Assembly: GCA_002286855.1 (NCBI GenBank)
Contig: NRSV01000001.1
Location: forward strand, 1,092,276-1,156,275
Reading direction: 5' to 3'
DNA: 64,000 nt
From: Bipolaris cookei
Taxonomy: Eukaryota; Ascomycota; Dothideomycetes; Pleosporales; Pleosporaceae
The translations under genes were made by a program, and so were the position numbers. Every line of letters begins with the position of its first letter. Position 1 is the first letter of the stretch. Below are positions 11,609 to 22,571 of the stretch, in pieces. The notes under the pieces were generated by a model, which did not search any database, was not told where the DNA came from, and was given only the letters and a program-made list of their open reading frames with translations.

Positions 11609-13240
11609 CTACTTGTTTGCATGTGTGTGTATTGTGCCCTGCCTCGTCGCAGCGTCTACAGTGCCTTTGCGACGGCTCGCCCACCTCAGCGTGCGCTCTC
11701 TTCTTTGCCTTCTTCCCATCACTGCGCGCCCAAACTCCCTTAGAGCTGCTAATCGCTCTCCCTCCTCTACCATTAGAGCCCCTCCCCTCTGGAATTGCTT
11801 TCTTTTGTGCGATTTTCGTCGCGTGGTGGCTTCATTAGCTGCTTCAAGCTCAGCGTTGCATTTTTGCGCCAACACCAACTTGTGCGCAATAATCGCAGCG
11901 CCTTTAGCCAGCTTCTCAAGAGCAACAACCATACTTAATGGTGAACCATATATATGCCTCTAAATCCGCTGCTTAACTAGCTTCGATTGCGATCCTAATT
12001 TCAGGGTATTGCTTGGGGTTTACGACAGCCAGGGCAGGTCTTCTACAGCAGGTGGTGTTGGTGTACGCAGCTTAACATCAAGCTTCGATATCACCACCTC
12101 TGGGTCGTGTGGAACTAATCCAGCGTCTGGAAAACCTTCTAGAATATTGTACTTTGTAATGGTCGTGCTATAGGCCTGCTGGAAGGCTGGCAAGAACTCT
12201 ATCTTGGTGATATGGTTGATCCTGTTGTGCATCATCTCCTCGGCTTGGCGCCCATACGCCCTCTTCAAAGGCGAAAAGTAGCCCACATCAAGTGGCTATA
12301 GTAGATTAGAAGAGTTTTTAGGCATACATAGAGTAATAATCTTTGCCTCTGTGCAGTATTGTTAGAACTCGACTAAGTCGTGGCTTTCATGGCCGTCAAG
12401 AATAAGTAGACGATAGCCTCCAATAGTACGCTCTTTTGTATGCTTGTCAAAGTGCTCCAACCACTTCAGACCAAGCTCATTCATCGTCCAGCCGTTCTCA
12501 GAGACCTCAATAACCCAATACCGAGGCAGGCTATCCTCTTTGTACCAGGCAGAGAGGTGGTGCTTGCCTTGAAGGATGATGAAGGGTGGGATCGCCCAGC
12601 CAGCTGCGCTGACACAAACCACGCTGGTAACCCACTCCCGGTTGCCCTGTTGCATAGATTTCGGCCTTGATCGACGCTCAGAGGCCGTGACTACTGCTGA
12701 CGCGTTGTGCATGCCCATCATGAAGCCCGTCTCGTCAAAATTGTACATGTCGTCGTCCTGGATCCCATACTTGGCTTTGGTATTCTGTACAAGGCGGAAC
12801 CAGTCCTGCACTAGCTCAGAATCTTCACAGAGGGCTCTCTTATAGTCATACTTTCGATTGAACTTCAGCTTTAGCTCTGGGCGACGCTTTATGAATGCTT
12901 TAGGCCAGTTTGGGCCAACAGGGTCGCGGTGGCGGGCAGCCAGTAAAGAATCAGCCAGATCTTTGATAGTAGGAAGGCGCAGTAAAAATCCTCGTACATC
13001 AAGGTCCAGTATATAGTCGACAATCGTCTCCTCTTCTGTTACAAGTAACTTCATTGAGTTTGGCTGTATATCACGTCGAAAAGTGATTCCGGCAAGTCGA
13101 TCACGAAGAGTTCTTCGAGGGACGTTGTAAAGTGTTACAGCACGTCGCTGGCTAAGTGTCGCGTCACGTTGGGAAGCTTGTACTGCAAACTGCATTTGGG
13201 ATTCTTTTAAAGAGTTTTGTTCATTGTTACGTTGTGGCAT
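11609..13240 (-). pseudogene. Decayed pogo-class (Tc1/mariner) transposase, copy A
   Basis: One reading frame of 544 codons interrupted by four in-frame stops. Parts in order: an N-terminal Psq-type helix-turn-helix (LSQRRAVTLYNVPRRTLRDRL), a CENP-B-type helix-turn-helix (LLARHR...GPNWPKAFIKR), and a DDE core with YNFDETGFMMG (first Asp), ILDGHESH (second Asp) and the LQPLDVG-like block. The tail (KGAAIIAHKLVLAQ, RRKSHKRK) is typical of fungal pogo transposases. The stops fall at 12364, 12298, 12022 and 11962 (first base, minus strand). By comparison with copy B and the family, the first two and the last two each replace Gln codons, that is CAA or CAG changed to TAA or TAG. This pattern resembles repeat-induced point mutation. 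Not functional. Confidence 0.85.
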
Positions 13241-15171
13241 CGCGTGTAATGGTCAAAGTTGGTAGGAGTCTTGGCACAATGAGCGGTTCGCCCTACTGAG
13301 CGGCTCGCTACGTATACTTTGACGTTATCTAAATTTTTGTTAGAATTATGTCCTTTGCCATAGTATGACTATGTAATGGACGGTTCTGTTGGGGCTAAAA
13401 GTGGTTGTTGAGTGTGTAGATTGCTAACTATGTATAGCTCGGCTGATATAGGCCGGCGCCAAGTCATGTGACCTAGCGACCTCCTGACATGTGATCGGAG
13501 TATTTTCAACAATTTTATCTAATTTTATTACGTTGTTATGGTTTAATTGCTCAGAATGTCGCGTCAAGTTGGGTAAGGTGGGCTGCTTACTGGTGTGGGC
13601 CACATCCTGGTGGAACACGTTACCTTTGAGGCCTCGATACATCTTTCATCGTAGCGCATGTAGTGAGGGAAGGTTGATGGGGGGGCGCTTCTTCCGCTCA
13701 CCAAGCCCGTTTCCTCGATTACATGATGCAGCATGACAAGGACTACAAACAAGTGCTGACTGTATCGGAGTTTCCGCCTGCTTAGGCTGCACGATTCCGA
13801 GGCCTGAGTTTAAAGTTCGAGATGGTTCCCAGTCTTGCGCACACACTAACATGTATGAAGCTTTCCTTTTGTGCCCCACTGACACTGCGCCGCAATTAAC
13901 AGCAACGATAGATTTCTCTATGAAATATAGAGTCCTTCGTAGATATCACTACCCTGTGCTCTGATAGAGATCCATCATACGAGCCCTCATAAACATTGTT
14001 GCGAGAAAGAGCCTACATAGTTCCCAGGTACACGATCAAGGGTACGGGGTGTACTTACTGAGGACCTGAGAACATTCTGAGTAAGATCACCATGCTACCC
14101 CTGCTTGCCTGTGGGCTACCGAATACTATTTTTAGTTCCGTAGTATACCATTACTGTGCTTACATTCAAAAATCGCATTTATCCTTGAGAGTGTATGCAC
14201 GCTTCAAATGTTTTGCGGGCAACATAAGTGTAAAGCGGCGCGTGCCGAACAAACTACACGATGGGCATCATAGGTACGGGGTATTGGCAGGCAGTTTATT
14301 CTCCTGACGAAAGCGCGCAAGTATAAAGCGGCGTGCTGCCATCTAGTTGCACCAATCATGCCTTTTAATACCAGTGCTAGTCCTTACGGGGTTTCTTCCC
14401 CGCTATTGAGCTTTGGATGCTGCAAGTTCCACTCCTGCTTGATCCGTTGCCCGTGTAACGCAACGATCAGTATGCCAATCACATGCATATGTACATGCCT
14501 CGCCCCTCACCTTTCCAAGCTGACTTTGTACTCGAAATAGCTTAGCAACGTCTGCTTGTCTTCGACCTGCCCCTTCAGGTTTCAGACTCCAAATCTGTAT
14601 TGATGGAATCGACGTCATGCGATGATCTGCATATCGGATAGGTTACTGCTTGCTGACAAGCTCCCGAGATCTTTGCAAGGATATCATCACGTGTGTTTTC
14701 AACGCTCGGCAATCCTGTGTGACGCAGATTAATACCACCAAGCAGAGAAGCGATGGTACGTTATGCGCCGGGGTGGATACAATTATCGAATGCTCAAATA
14801 AGCTTGATCCCGGAGAATAGCTCTCTTCAAGTATACTACACTAGCGTTTCCCCACCATCCTTTTGTCGATCCCTGCCCCGGCTATATTTTACGGATAAAG
14901 ATTACGCCCGAACAGTCAGGAGTAAAAGTTTAACATCCGAGTTCTCGCTTTCAAGAGGCTGATTTGTGGTTTAATCTCAAGCTAGTTTGGTGTAATCGAC
15001 CCTGCAATACACCACCCCTGGGCTATTGCAACAATGCGCTTTACTCGTAACCGCCTAAGACGCAGTCTTACGTTCCGTCAATGAGCTCCCAGCAGAGCGA
15101 AAAAACTATAAATTTAGTATTCCGGAACTTGCGCGGAGTTGCCATAGCGGATTGCATCACACATCCTCATA
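13241..15171. other. Gene-free stretch upstream of pogo copy A and the galactanase
   Basis: About 1.9 kb without a convincing gene. The first 100 bases, read on the minus strand, match the leader of pogo copy B (GATAACGTC, then GGGCGAA, CGCTCA and GTGCCAAGAC), so they hold the 5' end of copy A. A segment near 13395-13500 (minus strand) has a CACATGAC, GGCGCC, CCTATATCAGC and ACACTCAACAACC order like a small retrotransposon LTR, but this is weak. The rest holds only short ORFs. Confidence 0.45.
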
Positions 15172-16671
15172 ATGCGCCTTTTCAGTGTCGCAGGTCTAAG
15201 CCTTTTGGTTTTAGTCGCGACCGCATCGTTACAAATTGTACCGGGAGCCACGTGGACGGCAGTATGTTAATTTATCAGCATGGAATCGATTTTGACTAAG
15301 TTGTACCTAGACAAACATCGGCCAACATATCCAAGCTCATGGCGGGGGTATGATAAAGGATGGCGGAAAGTGGTATTGGTACGGCAGATCGCTCAGCATA
15401 GTGCATACTCTGACCCGCCACTAATATCTTCCAAGGGTTGGTGAAGACAAAACGAATGGCAGTTCTTTCCAGAATATCAACTGCTATTCGTCAAGCAACC
15501 TTGTAGAATGGACTTACGAGGGCGCTATACTTTCGCGCACTGCAACCGGAGACACGGGTCCTAACCGTGTCATTGAGCGGCCAAAAGTTATCCACAACAA
15601 GAAAACCGGCAAATATCTGCTTTGGATGCACATCGATAGCTCGGATTACAAAGATGCCAAAATTGGTGTAGCTATTGGCGACACTGTTTGCGGAAAGTAT
15701 ACTTACCTGCGGAGTGAGAGACCGCTCGGATTCCAGAGCCGAGACTCGGGTGTGTTTGTCGATGATGATGGAAAAGGCTATCTGCTCACAGAAGATGTAC
15801 AACCCTCTCTTGTGGCCTGTCAATTTTTACATGTTACTAACAAACGTAGCGCGAAAATGGTCTCCGCATCAATGCCCTTTCCGAAGACTATCTTAACGTC
15901 ACTGCGAATGTCTACAAATGGGCGGAAAAATACGAGTCACCGGCTGTGATCAAGAGCAACGGGGTATACTTCATGTTTGCCTCGCAGCTTACCGGCTGGA
16001 ACCCAAATGACAACTACTACAGTACCTCAACCTCTCTTTCGGGTCCGTGGTCTGCATGGAAAAAGTTCGCCGACTCAGGATCCAATACATACGCGTCTCA
16101 GACCACTTTTGTCCTTCCGGTTGGCAACAGCTTCATGTACATGGGTGACCGATGGCACAGCGAAAACCTCATGAGAAGCACGTACATCTGGCTTCCGCTG
16201 CAAATTTCTGGCACAACTGCGACCATGAAGAACGCGGTAAATTGGATCATCAATCCTAGCACTGGTGCTATGACTGCCGGGCCAACTGAAAACTCCTACG
16301 AGGGCGAGTCCGCAACACTGGCCGGTGGCGCGCGAACACTCTCATGTTCTTCTTGCTCGGGTTCGCAATCAGCGGGTTACATTGGCGGTACATCATCAGG
16401 CGTCATCACCTTTGCCAATGCTCAGTCTTCGGCTACGACACGCACCACGCTTAGGATCAAGTATCTCAATGGTGATAGCTCGCAGCGATATGCGGATGTT
16501 AGTGTCAATGGGAAGACACAAAAGGTCGCTTTTGTTCCACATGGTGGAGGCGAACCAGGCAGCTCGGTTGTACATGTCGACTTGAACCAGGGCAGCAATG
16601 AGATCAAAATTGCAGGAAACAATGGAGGGTGGGGCCCCGATATCGATCGGGTATTTGTGCCTGTGAATTAA
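15172..16671 (+). CDS. Secreted exo-beta-1,3-galactanase, GH43 (subfamily 24 type) with CBM35
   Basis: Extracellular enzyme that should release galactose from the beta-1,3-galactan backbone of arabinogalactan proteins. Exons deduced: 15172-15261, 15311-15378, 15436-15796, 15850-16671 (introns 49, 57 and 53 bases), 446 residues. The frame is closed only after splicing: exon 1 encodes a signal peptide (MRLFSVAGLSLLVLVATAS) and the mature start QIVPGATW, and exon 2 carries HIQAHGGGMI. Characterised GH43_24 enzymes use two Glu and a Gln with no classical base; the matching residues are Glu100 in VIERPKVI, Glu202 in YESPAVIK and Gln257 in YASQTTF. The 202-257 spacing equals that recalled for the Phanerochaete enzyme (208-263). 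The C-terminal 125 residues (YEGESATL, GYIGG, GPDIDRVFV) form a CBM35. It looks intact. Confidence 0.88.
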
Positions 16672-17023
16672 GTAACGACACATGGGCTGGTACTTTATGA
16701 ATAAGATGTTTCTCTGGAATAGAGTCAGGCTCGGGGTAAGGAAGTCAGAGATGTGTACATAATTTAGCTGAGCCATGATTCTGACGACATCCAAAGTCAC
16801 CTCTGATCTTGAACATATGTACTAATGATGCCTCTCTTCTTTCTTCTTAATTCAAGAAAAAGTATCTATGGATTGATGGATATTTAACATGACATGTATC
16901 TAATGATATATTTGCATACATGACGAGCTGGTCCGCACTCGTTCAAGCGTTCATGACTGGGTATTATGCATATGTAAAGGCATATCACAAGTAAGGAAAA
17001 TATGTCTCAGCCACAGAAACCGT
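16672..17023. other. Convergent intergenic region, galactanase to cutinase
   Basis: About 350 AT-rich bases between the two stops. It should contain both 3' untranslated regions; nothing else seen. Confidence 0.5.
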
Positions 17024-17739
17024 TTATGCGGTGAAGCTCCTCGCCTTGACCGATCGCGCAGCAGCCTTAGCAGCCATCTTGCTGGTGACGAACTTGGCCG
17101 CCTCGTTCGCATTTGCGCCATACGACAAATGGGGTGGCAGAATAACAGCCTGACCAGCACAAATAAGATCGCCAGTTGCACAAATAATCTTTGTGTCTCC
17201 AGCAGCGACTTTACCGACAGGCTTGCCATTGTTTGGGTCGCCGAAGATGACAGCGCTGGAGACAAAGGCAGAGTCGTCAGCACTAAGCATATCAGCTGCA
17301 TTGTGAACGAGTTGACCTCCTTGACTTTGGGACTGTTAGCATACATCTTGGTAACTTCATGAGGCTATGAAAGATGAGAAGAAGAAAATACTTACGAGTA
17401 TCCTGCCATGACCAGTGTCGTGTCTGGGCATTTTGCTTTAACTTGTCCAACCATCTGCGCCATCAACTTGCTGCCACCAGCGTCACCGCCAACGAGAAAG
17501 CCAGGGACATTTGCTGGATATTCGATACCCTGAACGGCTACGTCTCCACCCATCATCGCGCCAACAGCAGTGACAAAAGGCGGACCTGCGACGGTGCCCA
17601 TGTTGCCGATCTCAGTGGTACCACGGGCGAAGAGAATGGTCATGGCCTTACATGCACCGCCATTCGTGACGTCGTTTTGAATAGACGATATAAGAGCAGC
17701 GGATGCGGTCGTCGTGAGAAGAAAGAATGCTGACTTCAT
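17024..17739 (-). CDS. Cutinase-family serine esterase, secreted
   Basis: Secreted alpha/beta hydrolase that should cleave cutin or related polyesters. Two exons, 17396-17739 and 17024-17324, with a 71-base intron that splits the catalytic motif; splicing restores GYSQGG. Length 214 residues, normal for cutinases. Signal peptide MKSAFFLLTTTASAALIS. The catalytic triad is visible: Ser115 in GYSQGG, Asp167 in CATGDLIC and His180 in PPHLSYG. Cys163 and Cys170 flank the Asp as in the family disulfide, and another pair is Cys30 and Cys104 (approximate numbering). The early block ILFARGTTEIGNMG is the oxyanion-side motif. It faces the galactanase and lies in a transposon-bounded segment. Activity on cutin rather than another ester is inferred. 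Confidence 0.92.
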
Positions 17740-19170
17740 GTTGATAGTTGTGTGTATTAAATAGTTGGTTTCGTAGGGTGTGATATGTATACTAAGTCCT
17801 GAATAGTATTAAACAATCGAGGTAACTGAATAAGTGTTCCTCGCTGAGAAGAAGCTTAGATAAGGATGAGGCTCTGGTCAAATATTTCAGGGCATACCCT
17901 CCCTTCTTATAAGATAATCTGCTACATCTACATTTGAAGCTGCCGAGGCAAATGTGGTAGTCCGAGACTGCGACTCGTGGTGTACAAGCAGTCATGTTTC
18001 CAGTCGCCTTCCAAGAACTCATCAAACATCATGCCGCTCTTCAAATAGCCCATCAGATAGCTGCCAGTCTGTTCTTGAGACGTGTTCTACGAGTCCTTCC
18101 CTGTCGAATGAGGCTCCCTGGAATCATCCTCAGTCTAAAGCTGAGAGCGGAAGGACTACAGGTTGGCGGTTGTAACGGCATCACTAGCGTGCTTTGTGGT
18201 GTGCAATGCCGGAATTTGGAGCGCCTTGTTTGTGTGATGTGTGGCATGGATGGAGTAGGTAAAACAGCCAAAAGGTCGATAGGCTCCACAATATCGATTT
18301 CGCGTGAAATGTGTGACCAATTGGCAAGATCTCATGGTCTTAGAGTCCAATTAACGCCATCTCTAGCATGGCAGGAAACAGTATATTTGGACAAACTCTG
18401 GAAATCTCGCCAACCCTAATATTAAGAAGACTTGTCAGATTCTAAAAAAATATTCAAGACTTTACTGCAGCATTGGCAGCCTCGGCGTGTGACTAAGGAA
18501 GTGCGCCACGCGACTGGGGGCTGTCGCGGGGGTCGTTCAACAGTAGCGGTTTCAGCCAGTCGTTCCACGTTTTCAGCTTTCGGATCAGAGTGCGTTTGAT
18601 AATAGAGCATGTGTACACAGTCACTCAAGTTCACGGAAGTATCAGCTTCCGGGAGTGATCTGCCGGCCTTGTTGGCGTGATCGGGACTGTGTTTTGGATC
18701 TGCGAGGCTTGGTGAGCTTGTTCAGGCGGCAAGGCTGCGGGTACCGCTAGAGATGCGATCGTGTGTAAGATCGATGGTTCAGCGGCATTAAGAAGGTTTT
18801 GAGATATTGAAATAAGTGTTTAGATCTAGCCCTATTGCAGAAGGTGGGTGCGATGCTGGAAGCGTCCGCGGCCGTTGATGAAGGCAGAACAACAAGCAAC
18901 GAAGCGCATTCACATTGATTGTATCTTCTAAGTAACTTACAAAGCAAAAAAAGGTCGCATATTCCCACGAATGTTTCGGTGTACATGCCTACGGGATATC
19001 GGCAAATGATGGAAAAGCAAAAGGGCGTAATCGCCCGCTTTGGTTTAGAAGCAGAGGGTATGGTTTTATGCGCTAGTGAGGAAAAGTCTAGCCTAACTGG
19101 GTAATTATCAACACGACTAGCTAAGTAAAGAGATCGGAGCGAACAACATTGGCATTGGCTAGCTTATGAT
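17740..19170. other. Gene-free stretch between cutinase and pogo copy B
   Basis: About 1.4 kb. The first few hundred bases should be the cutinase promoter. Open stretches of up to 141 codons occur near 17994-18419 on the plus strand, but their composition is not protein-like and I do not call a gene. Confidence 0.45.
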
Positions 19171-19217
19171 AACGTCTGGGATGGGCGAATCGCTCACAGT
19201 GCCAAGACCCCACTAAC
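19171..19217 (+). repeat. Left terminal inverted repeat of pogo copy B
   Basis: Matches the reverse complement of 21421-21468 at most positions in three blocks (AACGT, the GGGCGA..GC.CAC core, GCCAAG). The same core is present in the leader of copy A. Confidence 0.55.
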
Positions 19218-19248
19218 TTTGACCATACTACCATTATTATACACGATG

Positions 19249-20860
19249 CCACAGCACTGCAACGTGCAAAACACTTTGAAAGAATCCCAAATACAGCTTG
19301 CAATACTAGCTGTTCAAAAATACGCAACACTTAGCCAGCGACGTGCTGCAGCACTGTATAACGTTTCCCAAAGAACTCTTAGTGATCGGCTTGCTGGAAT
19401 CTCTTCTCGACAAGATATCCAGCCCAACTCAATGAGACTCCTTATGACAGAAGAGGAGACGCTTTGTAATCGTATTCTGGACCTTGACTGGCGAGAATTT
19501 CCAGTACGCCTCTCTACTGTCAAAGTTCTTGCTGATTCTTTGCTAGCTGCTCGCAACTGTGAGCCTGTTGGCCAAAACTGAGCCAAGTCCTTTGTAAAGC
19601 GTCGTTCAAAGCTTCAGACAAAGTTTAATCGAAAGTGCGATCACAAAAGAGCCCTCTGTAAAGATGATAAGATTATACGCGCCTAGTTTAGCCTAGTATA
19701 TAATATAAAGGCCAAGTACGGCATCCAAGATGACGACACGTAGAACTTTGACAAGACGGGCTTCATGATGAGCCAGATTACCGTTGGAGCAGTCGTTACA
19801 GCTTCAGAGAGACGTGTATGGCCGAAGGCTATTCAACCAGACAACAAAGAGTAGACAACTATTATTCAAGGCATCAATGCAACCGGGTGGGCCATTCCAC
19901 CCTTCATTATCTTCAAGGTGCGCCACTACCTCTCAAGCTGGTACAAGGACGGCGATATACCCCACGACTGGGTTATTGCGGTCTGTGAGAACGGCTGGAC
20001 GACTAATGAGCTTGGTCTTGAGTGGTTGAAGCACTTTGATGCGCATACAAAGAAGAAGGTAGTTGGTAGCCACCGACTGCTCGTTATTGACGGCCATGAG
20101 AGTCACAACTCGCTGGATTTCCAGAAATACTGCAAGAATAACAATATTGTTACTCTTTGCATGCTTCCGCAATCATCTCATCTCCTACAGCCACTTGATG
20201 TGGGCTGTTTTGCCGCTTTAAAGCAGGCATATGGATGCCAAGTCGAAGCGCTTATGCGCAGCCAGATCAGCAATATTGCAAAAAAAAACAGTTCCTGCCT
20301 TGATTTAAGCGCGCCCTTGACGCCTCAATTACTTCTAGGAATATCTAAGGAGGGTTTCGAGGCGCTGGATTGGTCCCATTCGACCCAGAACGGGTTATAT
20401 TAGCCCTTGATGTCCAGTTGCGTACTCCATCGCCACCACTACCCAATAATGAGCTCTGGTAGTTGCAAACTCCAAGTAATACCCTTGAGTTAGGATCGCA
20501 ATCAGCGACTGTACAGGCAAGGATTCAGAAGCATCTAGGCAGTTCGCCAATGTCATGGTAGAAGCTTTTGAAAAGGGTTCAAAGGGGGCAGCAATTATAG
20601 CGCATAAGCTGGCGTTGGCACAACAGGAAATAGCTGAGCTTCGGGCAGCTAACGAGGCCGCCACACGCCGTAAATCGCACAAAATAAAGCGGGTTCAGGC
20701 AGAGGGGACCTTAACAATTGAAGATGAAGAGCGCCTAGCTACTCTCAAGGATTTTGGGGCGCGTAGTGATAGGAAGAAGCTAAAGAAGCGAGTGCGCGCT
20801 GAAGTAGGTGAACTATCTCAACAATGGTGTAGACTGTGTAATAAGATGTTGCACGCGTAG
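19249..20860 (+). pseudogene. Decayed pogo-class transposase, copy B
   Basis: Same family as copy A; the start MPQHCNVQNTLKESQIQLAI aligns with it residue by residue. Domain order is the same: Psq helix-turn-helix, CENP-B helix-turn-helix, DDE core (VIDGHESH, LLQPLDVGCF) and the KGAAIIAHKLALAQ tail. Stops interrupt the frame where copy A has Trp codons: TGA at about 19579, TAG near 19684 and TAG near 19852, plus a TAG near 19750 where copy A has Tyr. Frame is also lost around 19910 and again near 20280-20370 (next to a run of eight A) so that the GLVPFDPE block is out of frame. Trp-to-stop is a G-to-A change, the opposite-strand face of the C-to-T changes in copy A. Not functional. Confidence 0.82.
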
Positions 20861-21420
20861 GTGCAGTGAGAAAAATGAATGTTGTTGTTTGTCGCACGCG
20901 TACGTGCGGTGCATTGATTTGTGTATTGTGTGGGCTCTCTATTATCGGCCCGCCTTATCGTTATTTATACGTGGCGGTTGTGAGCGTCAAGATCAGGTTC
21001 GCTAAGGGTCCTTTTGGTTTCCCTGATTCCCGGTGTTTACATACTGGTGTAGTAATAGTGTAAGCCCAGAAGTACCATGTATAGTCACGTGGTTACTCAC
21101 TGACTAATAACGCTGTATTTAAACTTGCTCCTATCATCATACACATCAAAATACACAATACTTCACACACACTCAACTGCTTACAAATAGAGTTCGCTGA
21201 ACGTTCTTCAGTTGAGGTTCAACGAGTCCAGGTACTTACATCTGACGCCTCGACTCAACTAAAGTCATTGCTTCTGCGGCCTTACATAGGCTGCGACATA
21301 AGACTAGGCATAACGCACATACGTGTAAGAAATCAGTAGGAGTAGAATCTGAATAAGATCTTGTATCGTGTTGTACCATACAGGGCCAGAGTGGGCTATT
21401 TTACGCCAGAATGGTGTAGT

Positions 21421-21468
21421 TTTGGTGAGGGCTTGGCAAAAGTGGGCAACTCGCCCGTGAGGTACGTT
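21421..21468 (-). repeat. Right terminal inverted repeat of pogo copy B
   Basis: Partner of the left repeat at 19171-19217. Contains CTTGGCAAAAGTGGGCAAC followed by TCGCCC and ACGTTAA on the plus strand. Confidence 0.55.
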
Positions 21469-21727
21469 AAGAGGATTTGCATAGTTTCGCTATAGCCGCG
21501 CACTAAAAACTTACCCCTTAGCCGCTAATTATGCATTAGGTGTTAAAATCTGGGGCCTATTTACCTGCCTATGGCTGCCTGGCACATGACTCATGTGCTT
21601 GCGCCCTTCGTATCTGGGTCAAATTCCGTGGCGGCAGCCTTATGAACGTCTCATGCCCGAGCATCTGTCTTAAGAAAATTTATTTCCTATTCATCAAATT
21701 ACAGTGTCGTCCACTCAGATATACAAT

Positions 21728-22433
21728 ATGCCACTAGAAGTCCACCGCATCACGTCGCCAGACGACTTGGAGACTTTCGCATCAATCCAGATTGCTGCCT
21801 TCGCAAGTGGGGGCGGCATAACCTCTTTGCTCAATCCCGGACCTGTCACCGATGAACATATCAAGAAATATACTGAAAGGCATGTCAAATCCTGGTGCGA
21901 TGAACACGATGTTGTCTATGTCAAAGTGGTGGATACGGATCTAGACGGCGGCAAGATGATTGCTGGTGCAAAGTGGCGCATCACCGAGAAAGAGAAGACT
22001 GAAGAGGAGGCGCAGAAGATGTACCCGAGTCCTGAAGGAAGCGATCTGAACAACCCGGCGCTAGTAGACTTGCTGGCCTTTTTGAGTAGGGCAAGAAAAC
22101 AATATGTGAATACCAAACCTTTCAGCTGTAACTCGCCCATCGCATGTCAAAGAGAAACTACGCTAATCCCAATCAGTCCTACATATTCTTGTAACAGATC
22201 CGGATCATCATCGCAGAGGCGCAGGGTCTATGCTGCTGAGATGGGGTATCAGCAAAGCTGATGACCTCGGTCTTCCTGGTTTCTTGGAGGCGTCAGCTAT
22301 GGGTAAGCCGCTGTATGAGAGGATGGGGTTTAAGGCTCAGGAAACTGCGGTATTTGATCTGACGAAGTACGGGGCGGAGGGTACGGACACAAACACGATC
22401 ATGATCAGGGAGCCGTCATCAACAAAGGTGTAA
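21728..22433 (+). CDS. GNAT-family N-acetyltransferase
   Basis: Acetyl-CoA-dependent acetyltransferase of the small fungal type; substrate unknown. Two exons, 21728-22127 and 22177-22433, with a 49-base intron, 218 residues. The splice was chosen because it restores LHILVTDPDHHRRGAGSML, which contains the acetyl-CoA loop (RRGAG near residue 146). Other family marks are the N-terminal beta strand with FASIQIAAF, the mid-protein AGAKWRI strand and the C-terminal ASAMGKPLYERMGF. The open frame extends eight codons upstream of the ATG but without another ATG. The first gene after the transposon-marked stretch. Confidence 0.85.
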
Positions 22434-22571
22434 GATAATAATGCGGCGAATACTGTGAGTTGTTCGCTAGAGCCTCTGCCACACAGACGTGTAATTATCA
22501 ACCCTCTATAATGAACCCATACATAAAATGGAGGCTCATTACCACGATGGCCGTTCTTTATCGGACCATGA

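Larger units (their letters stand above)
19171..21468 (+). mobile_element. Pogo-class DNA transposon relic, copy B, about 2.3 kb
   Basis: Proposed full extent of the element, from a left end near 19171 to a right end near 21468. The left end reads AACGT, then GGGCGAATCGCTCAC and GCCAAG. The reverse complement of the right end reads AACGT, then GGGCGAGTTGCCCAC and GCCAAG, so the two form an imperfect inverted repeat of about 45 bases. Inside is a decayed transposase and a tail ORF, followed by about 560 bases of unassigned sequence (20861-21420) with LTR- or promoter-like features and no gene. TA target duplications were not resolved. Related to copy A in the opposite orientation 6 kb away. 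Confidence 0.6.

Noticed and set aside
15251..15446. Galactanase as a broken gene
   Set aside because: Stops in the raw frame disappear with introns at 15262-15310 and 15379-15435; the spliced protein has all conserved blocks.
17994..18419. 141-codon plus-strand ORF upstream of the cutinase
   Set aside because: Composition is not protein-like, no recognisable domain, and it lies over the expected cutinase promoter. The minus-strand frame here is no better.
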